Positions 26,127 through 35,400 of a stretch of 64,000 nt of DNA are shown piece after piece. Every line of letters begins with the position of its first letter. Positions within the stretch are counted from its first letter, which is position 1. The stretch covers positions 248,001 through 312,000 of the forward strand of contig CAYNRE010000032.1 of NCBI GenBank assembly GCA_964399535.1, read 5' to 3'. The position numbers were made by a program, and so were the translations under genes. The stretch is from CAYNRE01 sp964399535. Lineage in GTDB: Bacteria; Planctomycetota; Planctomycetia; Pirellulales; CAYNRE01. Under the pieces are notes generated by a model. The model saw only the letters and a program-made list of their open reading frames with translations. It had not been told where the DNA came from and made no database searches.

Positions 26127-26750
26127 CTACAGCCCCTCCCATTCCCGCAGCGGATCGCCAACCAGGCGTTGCCGAATGCGGGTTTCCCCCTGACAGCATT
26201 CGCAAGGCTTGAGCTCGTACATCGGAATGGCACAAATATCACACCAATAATCCAGCTCGTACTTCTCCTGGTCGTGCCAGACGAAGGTGCGGATGATCTG
26301 GCCAGCAGGCGAGCCAACGGGTTGCCGCACCTCCAGCTCCAGATCCAGTTCCCGCAGCCGCGGGTCGATCCAGAATGCCCTACCCCGGGAGTCCTTAGCG
26401 ACTAGCACCAGCTCACCGCTGGTAGTCTCCAGCACCAGTTGCGAGTGCGCCGCGTCGGGATCGGTGGGAATTGAAAACCGCCGCTGGAGAACCTCGTCGA
26501 GCCAAACCACGCGACCCCGCAGTTGCCGCACCTCGCCAAGCTGCTCAGTGTCGCTCGACGAGTCAGCCAGGGGCGCGCTTGCCGCCGCCGCGATCGGCGC
26601 GACCCGTACGGCGGGCCGGCCCGAGGGCTCGGGGGGCGCGGCCCAGGCCGGCCAATCCGAGCCGCGAAACCGCGACCCCAGGGTCAACAAGGCGGCGAGA
26701 CTAAAAACCAGGGCCATCCTGCCTGCCGCTTGGGTTTTCAGCGGGTGCAT
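26127..26750 (-). CDS. Secreted protein of unknown function with Cys-rich C-terminus
   Basis: A 207-aa exported protein: signal sequence at about 8-38, low-complexity linker to about 70, a small beta domain (VRQLRGRVVWLDEVLQRRF, HSQLVLETTSGELVLVAKD, GRAFWIDPRLRELDLELEV) and a C-terminal tetrad Cys170-x2-Cys173 ... Cys183-x-Cys185-Cys186, which could bind a metal ion. No known family is recognised. ATG at 26750 is chosen because GGAG lies seven bases upstream; in-frame ATG at 26756 and TTG at 26780 are possible. It is first in a run (in coordinate order) of four minus-strand genes for secreted unknowns, each with its own spacing of 100-250 bp, so they need not form one operon. Confidence 0.7.
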   Translation of the reverse strand: MHPLKTQAAGRMALVFSLAALLTLGSRFRGSDWPAWAAPPEPSGRPAVRVAPIAAAASAPLADSSSDTEQLGEVRQLRGRVVWLDEVLQRRFSIPTDPDAAHSQLVLETTSGELVLVAKDSRGRAFWIDPRLRELDLELEVRQPVGSPAGQIIRTFVWHDQEKYELDYWCDICAIPMYELKPCECCQGETRIRQRLVGDPLREWEGL

Positions 26751-26848
26751 GGCCATCTCCGACAATCTGCTTAGGGGCAAGCTCCCGCCGCTCCCCGTGA
26801 GCTAGCGCGAATCGAGAACCAGATTCCCTCGAACCGAGCCGGCCAGAC

Positions 26849-27529
26849 TTATTCGGGGAACTTGCCGACCACCACCATTTCCAAAGGCAGCACAGTGCCC
26901 GCGGCGCCGGCCACGTTGCCTTGCAATTGCACGCTCCATAGTTCGCGATTCTCGTCGAATCGCAAGGTGGGCTCGGCTCCGCTGTCCGGTTCGGCTCGCA
27001 ACAAGGCCAGCATGCAGGGGTGGTTCGATTGGGCGGCCTGTTTCGACAGTTCGATCAACTGCTCGGTGGGCAACTGCTCGGCTGAAGTATCTTCCGCCGC
27101 CGGCAACAGCACCAGAAAATCGCGCGTGTCCGAGGTTCCCACGTGATTCCCATCCTCGGGCTGCTGGGCGTAACGAATCGTGTACCAACCCGAGGCGATC
27201 TCTTGCCCGCGAAAATCCTCCCCGGTCGACTTGTAATGGGCAACGCCCAACAGCTGCCCGACTTGAAAGGGGTACAATAGCGAAGCGGTGGGGGTAAAAC
27301 CGTCGACGACCGTCCACTCGGCCGCGGGCCAGATTTCGCAGAGGGTCCGCGCTCCCTTCTTGACCACAAACCCCTGGGGCGCGATGGCCGCGGCAACCGC
27401 TTCGCTCAGGTCGCCCGGGGCGGGCCCTTCCGCCAGTGGCTCAAGCACATAGTCGGCGGCCCGCGCCGCGCTCCCCTCTGTGGCCAACACGATCGCCAGC
27501 GCCACGGCGCCCAATTGCAGCAACTTCAT
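26849..27529 (-). CDS. Secreted protein of unknown function
   Basis: A 226-aa exported protein with a clean signal peptide (MKLLQLGAVALAIVLATEG, Ala-rich cleavage at about 25). The mature part is mostly beta: GFVVKKGARTLCEIWPAAEW, LGVAHYKSTGEDFRGQEIASG, then GWYTIRYAQQPEDGNHVGT, a wording reminiscent of secreted jelly-roll or DUF2911-like proteins, and FLVLLPAAEDTS. No enzyme motif is seen. ATG at 27529 was chosen over a longer frame because it starts the signal peptide. A perfect TATAAT lies 58 bp upstream on the same strand, supporting its own promoter. It follows the DUF1326 gene by 246 bp. Confidence 0.75.
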   Translation of the reverse strand: MKLLQLGAVALAIVLATEGSAARAADYVLEPLAEGPAPGDLSEAVAAAIAPQGFVVKKGARTLCEIWPAAEWTVVDGFTPTASLLYPFQVGQLLGVAHYKSTGEDFRGQEIASGWYTIRYAQQPEDGNHVGTSDTRDFLVLLPAAEDTSAEQLPTEQLIELSKQAAQSNHPCMLALLRAEPDSGAEPTLRFDENRELWSVQLQGNVAGAAGTVLPLEMVVVGKFPE

Positions 27530-27586
27530 GCCTGGAACTCTCCCGGGTGCGGATGCGAAATTCGGCCAAGGCCAGCCTTGCGTTGA

Positions 27587-27615
27587 ATTATACGTCAGGG
27601 CGCCCAGCCCGAGAA
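27587..27615 (-). promoter_or_regulatory. Promoter for the 226-aa secreted protein
   Basis: On the minus strand TTCTCG and a perfect TATAAT are separated by 17 bp; transcription would start near 27580, about 50 nt before the ATG. The -35 box is weak. Confidence 0.4.
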
Positions 27616-27775
27616 TCGCTCGCTGGCGCCGTGCCCCGCACGGAACGAGCCCGGGTCTGGCCAGCTTCCGGTCGACCGGCAGCACCCCGCGACCGATGGC
27701 CCTGGCCCGCGCATGGTTCGGTCGATCGCCTGGACGCCGGCGGCCGGCCTCGTGTGCCTGGAAATGGGCCAGAGC

Positions 27776-28450
27776 CTAATAGCCGAAGGTGCCCAGGAAT
27801 GAGCTGCGGGTCAGCGGGTTGGCCCATTGGGCCCCCAGCCCGCGGCCCGAAAAACGCCCCTCGACCGTGTAGGCGGGCTCGGCGTTGTCGACGAGCGTCA
27901 GGGGGGGATAGAAAACCGCTTCGTTGGTGCATACGCAGTCGCGGCTGCCCATCTTGCGAGTCAGCAACTCGACCTCGCCGCCGGCCGAAAGTTTGCCGAC
28001 CATGTCGACGTGGTCCAGTTCCAGCGAGATCGGCACCGCCTCGATTCGCACCACGCTCCCCGCGGCTTCGCCCGCTCGCTGGGTGGCAAACGCCACGAGG
28101 GCCTCGCGTTGTTCGGCCGAGGCGCGCTCATCGACCAGCACCACCGAGCGAATGTTGTCCGGATTCACCCGGAGCGGCCCACGGAAGCCCAAGGTGTCCG
28201 ACCCTCGCACCGCCATCACCACGCTTAACCCGCTCAGGTCGACGCCGTGGTGGCTGCCGCGGTCGATTTTCCAGGCCATGATCGCTTCTTCGCCGGCCAG
28301 GCTCACCTCGGCGTTGGCGAAACAGGGCCCGGTGTACACGTCGCAAGTGCGGGTTTCGAGGTAGTCGCCTTGAATCGGTTCGGCCAGAACCCGCGAAGCA
28401 GCGACCGTAAGCAAGCAACCGAAAACCAGCCAAGTACCGCGGTGACGCAT
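27776..28450 (-). CDS. DUF1326-like secreted protein
   Basis: A 224-aa exported protein. After a signal peptide (about 1-23, ending in VLA) comes QGDYLETRTCDVYTGPCFA with Cys36 and Cys43, then AIMAWKIDRGSHHGVDLSGL. This opening, with its Cys pair and tryptophan, is the signature of DUF1326 as I know it. Proteins of that family are of unknown role; the Cys residues could coordinate metal. Farther on, VRIEAVPISLELDHVDMVGK and a CVCTNEAVFYPPL segment add two more cysteines near the C-terminus. ATG at 28450 is chosen as the start of the signal sequence. Neighbours are other secreted unknowns. Confidence 0.8.
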   Translation of the reverse strand: MRHRGTWLVFGCLLTVAASRVLAEPIQGDYLETRTCDVYTGPCFANAEVSLAGEEAIMAWKIDRGSHHGVDLSGLSVVMAVRGSDTLGFRGPLRVNPDNIRSVVLVDERASAEQREALVAFATQRAGEAAGSVVRIEAVPISLELDHVDMVGKLSAGGEVELLTRKMGSRDCVCTNEAVFYPPLTLVDNAEPAYTVEGRFSGRGLGAQWANPLTRSSFLGTFGY

Positions 28451-28630
28451 CGTACACCTCTCGTGCGCTGGACGGATAAGCTCGGCGATCGAAGCAAGGC
28501 GCCCCTGGGGGGCAAGACCGCCAACCCCCGCAATTCTAAACCGGCCGGCCCGGGGGGTCCAGTTGGGTGTCGCCCGATCGATCGTATGGTTACGCACCAC
28601 CCCCCGAAAAAACGCCCCCAAAATTCGCGC

Positions 28631-29713
28631 TTAGTCGAGCCCCTGGGCGCCAGCCGGTTCGGGCAAAGCCGGCACCCGCTGGTCGATAATGGCGTCCAGC
28701 GTCTCGGTCAGGTTCTCCAGCGCGTCGCCGCTCCAGCCTTGCTGGTGCGCGTATTCGTCCAAGGCCGACAGTGCGTAGCGGCTGCGGCTCAGAATGCGCA
28801 CATCGCGGGTCACCTTCTTCGAGGGAGACTGCTTGGCCGCCGTATACTCTGTGAAATAAATGGTATTGCGCAGATCGCAGCGGTCGCTGCTGGTGGGCGT
28901 TTCGTAGGGGCGCAAGTAATTCACGATGGTCCGGAATTCGTTCGTGACGAACGTGTGCAGCGTCACGGCTTCTCCTTCGACGCGCGCCCGGACGAACATT
29001 AATTCGTAGTGCTCGCGAGGTTTCGGCTCGCCGGATCCATCGGGCTCGGTCAACAGAATCGTGTCGCGGCTCACCGCCACCAGCGTGCGCAACTGATCCG
29101 CGGTGGGGGTTTGACCGGGCCGAAGGAACAAACCCAGCGAGCGCACCTCGCGGACCGAATCCTCCATCAAGGGAGCGAACTCCAGAGCGGCCGTCTCGTT
29201 AAAACCACCAATCGCGGCAAACGGCTTGTAATACAGATACACCTGTCCGCTGGCCCGGTCGCGGTGCACGCGAACCTGAACGATGATGTAGTTTCCGTCG
29301 ACCCGTTTGAGAATTCGCTGCTTGCTCACCGAGGGAAGCTGCTCCTGGTCTGGCGGCAGAAGCTGCATTCCGATCGAAACGGCGCTCAACCGAGAGAAAT
29401 CGTAGGGAAGCTGTTTCGCGACCCGCTGGCCGTTTTCCAGCAGTGTGACCCCATACTCGGTGATGCCCGCAAACCCCGTTACCTGCAGCGGGTCGCCGGT
29501 GGGCACTTGAATGCACGAATTCTTACTTTCGGCGTGCGCGGCAGCCAACGCCTCGTGCGTAATGGGTACCCGCGGACAAAGCTTGGTGATCCAAATCGGC
29601 GACTCGGCCCGGGCAATCGCAGTCGAGGCCAAACACAACAGCGCGGCCAGCGCCAAGCCCGCCGGGCGGCCCCGCCGATCGATCGCGCGCTTGCCGCGCA
29701 GCGCATGGTTCAT
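28631..29713 (-). CDS. Secreted protein of unknown function
   Basis: A 360-aa exported protein: basic N-terminus, hydrophobic core at about 19-35 and cleavage after AIARA. The mature sequence is mixed alpha/beta, for example NYIIVQVRVHRDRASGQVYL, AALEFAPLMEDSVREVRSLG and VTLHTFVTNEFRTIVNYLRP, with no catalytic motif or repeat. Four Cys residues occur early and late in the chain. ATG at 29713 begins the signal peptide. It lies upstream of the DUF1326 gene with a 180-bp gap. The family is unknown to me. Confidence 0.7.
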   Translation of the reverse strand: MNHALRGKRAIDRRGRPAGLALAALLCLASTAIARAESPIWITKLCPRVPITHEALAAAHAESKNSCIQVPTGDPLQVTGFAGITEYGVTLLENGQRVAKQLPYDFSRLSAVSIGMQLLPPDQEQLPSVSKQRILKRVDGNYIIVQVRVHRDRASGQVYLYYKPFAAIGGFNETAALEFAPLMEDSVREVRSLGLFLRPGQTPTADQLRTLVAVSRDTILLTEPDGSGEPKPREHYELMFVRARVEGEAVTLHTFVTNEFRTIVNYLRPYETPTSSDRCDLRNTIYFTEYTAAKQSPSKKVTRDVRILSRSRYALSALDEYAHQQGWSGDALENLTETLDAIIDQRVPALPEPAGAQGLD

Positions 29714-30151
29714 CGTCCACACCCTCAAAGTCGACCTAGCCGCACGACCCCCTGGGCCAAGCGGGGGGGCGAGTATTACCGGGCTGAGATGCCGGCCCAG
29801 GGCAGCGCCCGCCGAAACTCGTCGACGCCGGTCGCCCTGGCCGAAGCCCAAACTGCTAAGGGGCTTCTACCACGCCCGGTTCACAGTGTCTACCGTTCTC
29901 AGGCGTGAAACGGTCGGCTCGGTTACCGAGCGGTGCGCCAGCTAAAGTTTGCGATCCGCAAGAAAAGCCCCGCCAGAGTCTGCTGGGCCCCACCCGGAGC
30001 TCGCACCGCTAGCCGCCCGGCAGCCCGACCAGTAATCTGTGCATCTCACGGCTCACCCCTGGGGGGCGAGCCGGCGGTGCGGGGCTTTCCTGTCCGCCAA
30101 CCTTGGGATTCCCAGAAGGCGAGCAACCGCGCGCAGCCGGGTCGGATCACC
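29714..30151. other. Gap between divergent genes
   Basis: No gene is supported here. It contains GAAGCCC (29843-29849) with GGGCTTC (29861-29867), a possible hairpin in the leader of the 360-aa protein, and a 13-bp palindrome CTCGGT-T-ACCGAG (29918-29930). No clear promoter pair was found. Confidence 0.45.
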
Positions 30152-30907
30152 GTGGATATTCTCACCCAGTTTCTCTATCGCCTGGCTTTCGGCCTCGCCA
30201 CGGCCATGGCGCTGACCAGTCCTCGCTGGGTGACTTCGGGTTATTTTCGCGTGCACCTGTACGTAATTCTCGGGCTCGACGCGCTGGCGGCCGCCGTGGC
30301 GCTGAGCCGCCCCGGACAGTTCTCGCCGGTGCCCGCGGTAGCCGGAGCCGTGTTGGCCTACGTGGGCAGCGCCTGTTGGCTTTACGAAGCCCGGGGATGG
30401 GGGCGCGCTTCGCTGGTGCTTACCTCGGCCGCGGCCTTGGTGGGCGCCTGGCTCAGCCTGGGTGCTTCGGAACCGGCCCCCAGCGCGCCTCGCTGGCTTT
30501 GGCTGTGCGATCCGCCGGCCGGCGGCATGGTGCTGGGCACCACGATGGCCGCAATGCTGCTGGGGCACTGGTATCTGAATACGCCCACCATGAAGCTTGA
30601 CCCGCTCCGCAGGCTGATCGCGCTAATGCTCGCGGCGCTCGCCGTACGCGGCCTGCTCTGCCTGGCGGCGCTGGGAATGTATGGGACCCAGGTGGGACCG
30701 CTGGCCAGCTATCAGATGTTGTTTCTGGCTCTCCGCTGGTTAGCCGGACTGGTGGGTACGGCCGTGGTGGCCATCATGGCCTGGCAAACGCTGAAGATTC
30801 CCAACACCCAAAGCGCGACGGGCATACTCTACGTGGGAGTGATCACCACGCTGCTCGGCGAACTGACCGCGCAGTTGTTGGCCGCCGAAGTGAACTGGCC
30901 GCTGTAG
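30152..30907 (+). CDS. Polytopic membrane protein of unknown function
   Basis: A 251-aa inner-membrane protein with about seven hydrophobic helices and short charged loops, for example LAFGLATAMALTSP, LYVILGLDALAAAVAL, VLTSAAALVGAWLSLG, GTTMAAMLLGHWYLNTPTMK and GVITTLLGELTAQLLA. A His in the GHWYLNTPTMKLDP loop is the only residue that looks like a possible ligand. Similar proteins are annotated as hypothetical in planctomycetes from what I remember. GTG at 30152 gives a sensible first helix; the frame is open upstream but there the composition is not membrane-like. No partner gene is evident next to it. Confidence 0.7.
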   Translation: MDILTQFLYRLAFGLATAMALTSPRWVTSGYFRVHLYVILGLDALAAAVALSRPGQFSPVPAVAGAVLAYVGSACWLYEARGWGRASLVLTSAAALVGAWLSLGASEPAPSAPRWLWLCDPPAGGMVLGTTMAAMLLGHWYLNTPTMKLDPLRRLIALMLAALAVRGLLCLAALGMYGTQVGPLASYQMLFLALRWLAGLVGTAVVAIMAWQTLKIPNTQSATGILYVGVITTLLGELTAQLLAAEVNWPL

Positions 30908-31010
30908 TCGGCGAAACACTCGCCGGCCGGCGCAAGGGTTTCCTGCCCCCCACCCCGATGGACGATCGCCGCGGGCGTGGCCCTCCGAGCCAGCCACAAG
31001 CAACAGCCAG

Positions 31011-31053
31011 AAAAAAGGCCCCCGCCCGCCGGTTTGCGCCGGCAGGCAGGGGC
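31011..31053 (-). terminator. Intrinsic terminator, minus strand
   Basis: On the minus strand a 15-bp stem (arms 31018-31032 and 31039-31053, closed with two G-U pairs and a 6-nt loop) is followed by a run of six T after two C. It lies about 210 bp downstream of the 117-aa gene and is the best intrinsic terminator in the window. Confidence 0.7.
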
Positions 31054-31261
31054 TGGCACATTTCGGTAGCTGCGCGCTGCCCACGCACCATCGCGCCCGG
31101 GCAAACGGCGAAACTTTAATTCGCCCTCGCTGCGTCGGGGACCGCCCAGGTCACCGCGACCCGATCGTTCGCTGGCGGGCAGCCAGGCTCGGCGGTAAGC
31201 CGTCCGTTAAAATAATCCGTCGTGGTTTATTTCAGCCAGAGCCTGGTTCGCCGCGGAACTG

Positions 31262-31615
31262 CTAGCGCAGGCTCTCCAATGCGTCGAGCACCGCATGCGC
31301 ATTGGAAATGCCACCGGCGAATTCGACGAAATTCTTGGCCGCCCGCAGACTCTCGATCGAAACCGAGCCGGTCACGCGGCGCCCCTTGCCACGAGCCACC
31401 TTGGCGGCGCCGCGCTTCGGTTCGCCCTTGTGGGCCAAATTGAACTTAATGGTGCTCACCAACTGAGCGGTCACGGGCACTCCTTGTTCCGTGAGCGCGG
31501 TGGCCACTTCCTTGGGCATGGCTTCGGGGTGAGCTGCGAGGTAGTCGCGCACCATCTGAGAACGATTCACCCCGTCTTTTCGACCCGAAGTTGCCGCTTT
31601 CTTTCTTCGCGCCAC
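31262..31615 (-). CDS. Small basic protein, putative nucleic-acid-binding
   Basis: A 117-aa cytoplasmic protein. The start is GTG at 31615, with AGGAG eight bases before it, giving VARRKKAATSGRKDG. The region NRSQMVRDYLAAHPEAMPKE, followed by VATALTEQGVPVTAQLVSTI, reads as a winged-helix or helix-turn-helix-like unit of a family I remember from planctomycetes (S-Q-x-x-R-D-Y-L ... P-K-E-V-x-x-x-L). A Lys/Arg-rich linker (GKGRRVTGS) and a C-terminal helix, RAAKNFVEFAGGISNAHAVL, follow. The role could be regulatory or nucleoid-associated; this is inference. A 90-bp AT-rich patch upstream may hold its promoter, and a strong terminator lies downstream. Confidence 0.72.
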   Translation of the reverse strand: MARRKKAATSGRKDGVNRSQMVRDYLAAHPEAMPKEVATALTEQGVPVTAQLVSTIKFNLAHKGEPKRGAAKVARGKGRRVTGSVSIESLRAAKNFVEFAGGISNAHAVLDALESLR

Positions 31616-32436
31616 GATAGGTAACTCCTTGCTGTGTTTTTCAACCAATGCGCGTCCAGCCCGCGACGCGCGAAACTTATTTCTGCCCCGATATTGTTAA
31701 TAGCATATTAATGAGCCGATCAATGTCCAGCGGCTACCAAGAAAAACATTCTCCGTGCCGCATCAATCAACCCTATTACTGTGATCCAGGAAATCCGATT
31801 CGACGTCTTCTCCCCACCTTCGACGGGGGACGATCGCTGAATGTGCGTCGAACCGCCTGCCGGTTCCATCGCGACCCTAGCTGGCTGAGCCGATCCGTCC
31901 GCTCGGCGAACGATGGCTGGCGGCGCAAAACGGGCCAGTTTCCTGGACAGAACCACACCAACGGCCGACCGCGGGTGTCGCCGTGTCGCTCACCGTCGTG
32001 GCCGCGTGGCCGCGGGCATTGCGTTGCCTTCCAACCTGGTGAAGCGCGGCCGTGCGATGAAAATCTCCCGCCATGCACCAAGCAAAATCACATTTAAGTA
32101 GGAATTCCGCTTGCCTGATGTCTGGAGCAACGATTCACCACCCGAAAGACGGTTAATCGCACACGCGAAGTGCTATTTATTCGGTGGCAGCCACCCCAAG
32201 CGAACGGTACTTATCCCCCCCGAAATGACCGCGTCGCGGAGGTGGGGATTACTAACACGCGACCGACGAGGGCGCTGCGCGGTATCGACCACCAAGGTGG
32301 TAGACCCTGGTTCGGCGAGCTGCCCGCCGGTGCACGCGCCCCGAAACTCGAGTTGGACAGCACCCGGGGCAATCGCTGCAGGAGTGGCGCGCGCCGTCGG
32401 GCGGGGGCTTCTCGGGATCGTGACCGCGGAGCGCGG
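31616..32436. other. 820-bp gap, no gene supported
   Basis: Open frames on both strands are Arg/Pro-rich and lack coding bias. Bases about 31675-31765 are clearly more AT-rich than the surroundings and on the minus strand include TTGATC and TATGCT elements, so this is probably the promoter region of the 117-aa gene. The rest, including 200 bp before the end of the large secreted protein gene, shows no feature I can name. Confidence 0.45.
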
Positions 32437-35400
32437 TTACGAGAACGACCAACCGGTCAGGTTGGGGTTCAAGTCTTGCAACGCTTCGAACATGAGCCAG
32501 TCGACCCCGGCGGCGCCGCCGTAGATGGTGTCGACCACGCCGTCGTCCAGGACCGTCTGCGTGGGCTTCAGGAAATAGTCGCCGTTGGCTCGCGTGGCCA
32601 GTCCCACACCGACCAAATTCAGCAAACGTTCGACATACGTGCGTGACGAGGACCACTCGGCGACGATCGCCTGGAGGGCGGTGGGGTTGTTGTCGAACGC
32701 GGTGAAGCCCGAGATGGCGATGTCTTCACCGTCGTTAAGGACGTCGAGATAGTCGCGCCCCGAGCCACCGATAATCAGGTTTCGGTCAGCGTCGCCGCGA
32801 ATCCAGTCGTCGCCCCCTTCGCCCAATACGACGTCGACCCCAGCGCCGCCGTAGATGGTATCGTTGCCCGAATTGCCGAAGTGCAGGTCGGCGCCGGCCC
32901 CGCCGAAAAGCGAGTCGTTGGCGGTACCACCCTGGAGGGTATCGTTGCCGTCGTCGCCATACAGCACGACCGACCGCCCGGCCAAGGTCGCGCTAATCTG
33001 GTCGTTGCCCGCCTGCCCGTAAACGACCACCTGGCCAGTCACCCCGCTGACGGGCCCGACCACGCTGACCACGCCGCCCCCCAGGGGGCCAAGCGTGACG
33101 GTAATGGCCCCCGTGGGCGAAGCGACTACGTTGATCGAGTCGTTGGCGGTCGAGCCGCCGATCACCAGGTCGGTCTGGTCGGGCCGCGCCGCATTGGGTT
33201 GCAGCGCCCAGTGGGTGACCGCGACGGTCTGCACGCCCGTGCGGGTCACGCCCCCGGGGCCGATCGCCGTGACGCCCACGTTATAAGTACCGGTGAAGGG
33301 AAAAACGCGAGTCACCGTTCTGCCGGCGGGGCCGACGACCGTTTCGTCGGTGACTCCGTCTCCGTTCCAGTCGAGTTGGTACGTGAACTGCGCCCCCACT
33401 TCGGCAGCGGAAAGCCCCTGGGGGGTCAGCGTAAAGGTCCGGGCTTGCCCGCGAACCACCGAGGAAGGGCCGCTGATCGCCACGCTCTTGCTCGCCAGTC
33501 CGGCTTGCACCGAGGCCAGCACGCTCTCGGGGGTACCGGTGAGCCAGTCGTCCGCGGCTCGGGTCTGCACGATCCAATACCCGAGCGGGCTCCCGTCGGC
33601 GTTCTTGACCGGATCGAGCGCGGTGTTGTCCACCGACGCGTAGCGGAACGTAACCGACTCCTGGCCGGGGGCCGAGATAATGACTAGCGGCACACCATTG
33701 ACGGTGCTCTGACTGACGGTCACGCCCGCGTCGGGGTTGGGGGTCAGCCGGTAGATGCGTTTTCCGCCGGCCTCCATCCCGCTCAGCACCCAGGGGTCTT
33801 CCCACTCGCTGTAATCGCGGTTGAGATACAGCGGGCGAACGTTCTCGTAGCCCACCAAGGGATCGAGCCGGTCGAGGATGCTGCTGGCCAGCTGGTTTCC
33901 GGCCGGGTCGCGGCCCATCACGCTGTAGCGCCAGTAAATGAAGTCCTGGACGCCGTTGAGCGCCAGGTGGAACACCTCTTCCTGCCAGTGGTTGTAATCC
34001 TGATTGAAGCGGAAGCTCCGGTAGCCGGGCGCCGCGATCCAAGGCAAGATGCCCGCGGAACTCGAAGAGACCATGCCCTGCAGGTTCTTCAGGTCGTAGA
34101 CCAGGGCCCCGTAGGATTCGAACATGTCGACGTAGGCGGTCAGATCCACGTTGCCGCGGGCCGACAGGTCGACGCTGGCAAGCACCTTGTTGGTGGGCTT
34201 ATTGAGCGTGATCGTGGTCACCGCGACTCCGCCCACCACGGTCTCGCCCACGGCTTGCACGGTGTAACCGCCCAGGTAGTCGTACGGGATCCAATTCTGG
34301 CCGCGATTCTCCAGCACGATTTTTTCGCCGGCCTGCAGCCCCACCACTTTCTCGAACAACGTAATCACCACGGTGCCCGCCACGATGGGGGTGTTGGCAT
34401 TGCCGGGCGTTTGATAAACGGGGGTGAAATCGAGGGTGCGGATGCGATATTCGGGCTTAGGGATGGGGGAAATGACCGGGCGATTGGGGTCGCCGGTGCG
34501 AATGGTCGCGTAATCGCCGTAAAAGGCCTCGCCCTGCAGCGTGCCGAATCGCGCGCCCGGCGTTTGCGAGGTTTCGGTCATGCGGACGAAATTACCCGAG
34601 GGAAACGTCTGGTTCTTGTAGTAGTTCCCGTAATTGGCCACGTCGACATCGGGGAAGTACTTGCGAATCGGCTCATAAATCGCCCGGTTCAGGTAGCCCG
34701 CGCGGTGTTCTTCCATCACCGCGTTCCAAATAGCGATCCGCGGATCGTTCTGCGGTTCGCTCCAGTTGGGCAACACCGCGAGCGAAAGATCGTTTTCGGT
34801 CAATCCGGCGGCGAGCAGCTTGGCCTTCATGGCCGGCCAACGGGAATCGGCCTGCAGGGCCTGCCAGACGGTCTGCCCGGGAGTAACGAGCAAATTGGTG
34901 CGGCGCTCGGTGCGCAGGTCCTGCCAAGAGAACCCCTTGTCTTCCATGTCGATGAAGACGATGTCGAGCGCTTCGGACACCGACTGGAATTGCCCGGTAT
35001 TGACCAATTGCTGCTGAATCAGGTCGCGCAGTTGGTGGAAGTAATCGTCGAACCGGGTTCGCACGATTTTTTCCCACTCGTCGGCCCAAATCAGGTAATA
35101 GTCGTAGTTCTTGCCTTTGGAATCGTAGAGGTCGATGAAACCGTTGAGAAAGGTGGGGGCATAGGCGCCGAAGCCCTCGACCAACCACAGGTTGTTGGTC
35201 GTGATCACGCGCTGGCCGGGCGGCAGTTTCTTGATGGCGTTGACCACCTGCTGGGGATTGGGCATGGTCAACGAGGCGCCCGCCCCCGTGGTATTGAACG
35301 TTTCCAGCTCGATGATGTTATCGATGAAGGCCGGGTTGTTCGGATCCGACTGCTCGCTGGCCAGCTTATTGGTTGTATAGGCGGTGATTCGATGCCGCGC

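Noticed and set aside
31648..32097. Open frame of 149 codons in the AT-rich gap
   Set aside because: No coding bias, no ribosome binding site and no family resemblance.
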